A DNA stretch of 6,726 nt from assembly GCA_013817465.1 (NCBI GenBank), contig JACDCP010000181.1, forward strand, positions 1-6,726, read 5' to 3'. The position numbers were made by a program, and so were the translations under genes. The notes under the pieces are model-generated. The model was not told the DNA's origin, did no database searches, and was given only the letters and a program-made list of their open reading frames with translations. Source of the DNA: Gammaproteobacteria bacterium. GTDB taxonomy: Bacteria; Pseudomonadota; Gammaproteobacteria; Steroidobacterales; JACDCP01. Shown in pieces: positions 5,859 to 6,726 of the stretch. Within the stretch, counting starts at the first letter, position 1. The number at the start of each line of letters is the position of its first letter.

Positions 5859-5896
5859 TCGTAAACTCAGCGGCGCCCGCGGCCGCAGGGACAACG

Positions 5897-6726
5897 ATGA
5901 ATCGAGCACGACAATACGACGGCGAGGTGCCCGGAAACCTGGCCGGCAAGCGTTTGGACCAGGCTCTTGCGGAAATGTTTCCCGCTTTTTCGCGCACGCG
6001 TTTGAAGAGCCTGATCGAGCAGGGACAGGTTCGCGTGAATGATCGCCTGCCGCGGCCGCGCGACAAGGTCAGCGGCGGAGAGCAGGTAAGCCTGACGGCC
6101 TTGTTCGAGCCGGTGATAGAAGCTCGCGCACAGCCCGTGCCCCTCGTGATCGTCTACGAGGACGAAACACTGCTGGTCATCGATAAGCCGGCCGGTCTCG
6201 TCGTGCACCCGGGGGCCGGGAACCCGGATTGCACGCTGCAGAACGGCTTGCTGCACCACGCCCCGGCGCTGTCCGCTCTGCCTCGCGCGGGGATCGTGCA
6301 TCGCCTCGACAAGGACACGAGCGGGCTCATGGTGGTCGCGAAGTCCCCGGCGGCCCACGCCGGCCTGGTTCGCGCGCTCGAGGCCCGCGACATTCATCGG
6401 GGTTACGAAGCAGTGTGCACGGGAGTGCTGACTGCCGGCGGGCAGGTGAACGCGCCGCTCGGGCGACATCCGGTCGATCGGGTGCGCATGGCCGTGCGTG
6501 CGCGTGGCGGGCGGCACGCGGTGACGCATTATCGTGTGATCCGGCGTTATCGGGCGCACACACATCTGCGACTCGAGCTGGAAACCGGGCGCACGCATCA
6601 GATTCGCGTGCATCTCCAGCACCTCGGCCACCCCATTCTCGGCGATGAAGTCTATGGAAAGCGCGGCCATTTCCCGCGCCACATGCTCCACGCGTGGCAG
6701 CTCGGCTTTCTCCATCCGCGCGATGG
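5897..6726 (+). CDS. rluD: RluD, 23S rRNA pseudouridine synthase (3' end cut by window edge)
   Basis: RluD converts the uridines of helix 69 of 23S rRNA (1911, 1915 and 1917 in E. coli) to pseudouridine during large-subunit assembly. The window holds 276 residues; E. coli RluD has 326, so about 50 C-terminal residues are missing. An S4-type RNA-binding domain (about 15-75) shows GKRLDQALAEMFPAFSRTRL and IEQGQVRVN. The RluA-family catalytic domain follows with VIDKPAGLVVHPG and HRLDKDTSGL, whose Asp138 is the catalytic aspartate (Asp139 in E. coli). The later motif RTHQIRVHLQ starts at 232. The start at 5897 has AGGGA (5887-5891) five bases upstream. The divergent bamD neighbour is the arrangement known from many gammaproteobacteria and supports RluD over its paralogues RluA and RluC. 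Confidence 0.95.
   Translation, partial: MNRARQYDGEVPGNLAGKRLDQALAEMFPAFSRTRLKSLIEQGQVRVNDRLPRPRDKVSGGEQVSLTALFEPVIEARAQPVPLVIVYEDETLLVIDKPAGLVVHPGAGNPDCTLQNGLLHHAPALSALPRAGIVHRLDKDTSGLMVVAKSPAAHAGLVRALEARDIHRGYEAVCTGVLTAGGQVNAPLGRHPVDRVRMAVRARGGRHAVTHYRVIRRYRAHTHLRLELETGRTHQIRVHLQHLGHPILGDEVYGKRGHFPRHMLHAWQLGFLHPRD

Overview
This is a roughly 6.7 kb piece of a high-GC gammaproteobacterial chromosome. It carries core housekeeping genes and no phage, transposase, CRISPR or defence genes. The protein set points to a Xanthomonadales/Nevskiales/Pseudomonas-like lineage: type IV pilus sensor PilS, succinyl-CoA ligase SucCD, glutamine-dependent NAD+ synthetase NadE, outer-membrane assembly lipoprotein BamD and pseudouridine synthase RluD. 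I cannot name the species from the sequence alone.

Layout. Positions 1-946 (minus) hold the N-terminal 315 residues of PilS, cut by the window edge. A 167-bp divergent spacer follows. It is filled largely by a long palindromic element (957-1038) with perfect 23-bp arms, and it also carries a candidate sucC promoter. Then come sucC (1114-2274), sucD (2271-3137, 4-bp ATGA overlap) and, after a 68-bp spacer, nadE (3206-4825), all on the plus strand and probably one transcript. The 150-bp convergent spacer between nadE and bamD is packed with stem-loops. bamD (4976-5821, minus) and rluD (5897-6726, plus, cut at the window end) diverge from a 75-bp spacer.

Function. SucCD makes succinate from succinyl-CoA with substrate-level ATP/GTP formation in the TCA cycle. 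NadE makes the NAD+ on which the neighbouring dehydrogenase steps depend. BamD belongs to the BAM complex that inserts outer-membrane beta-barrels. RluD modifies helix 69 of 23S rRNA. PilS controls pilin transcription through PilR. As I recall, rluD, bamD, pilS and pilR are neighbours in Pseudomonas, so sucCD-nadE looks like a block placed between bamD and pilS.

The most notable content is non-coding. At least five REP-like hairpins with GTAG-type heads flank nadE. In two cases (sucD and bamD) the TAG of the REP head is also the stop codon of the gene. A different long palindrome starts 10 bp upstream of the pilS start codon. SucD also has an unusual substitution in its CoA-binding loop. I found no evidence of a new multi-gene system.
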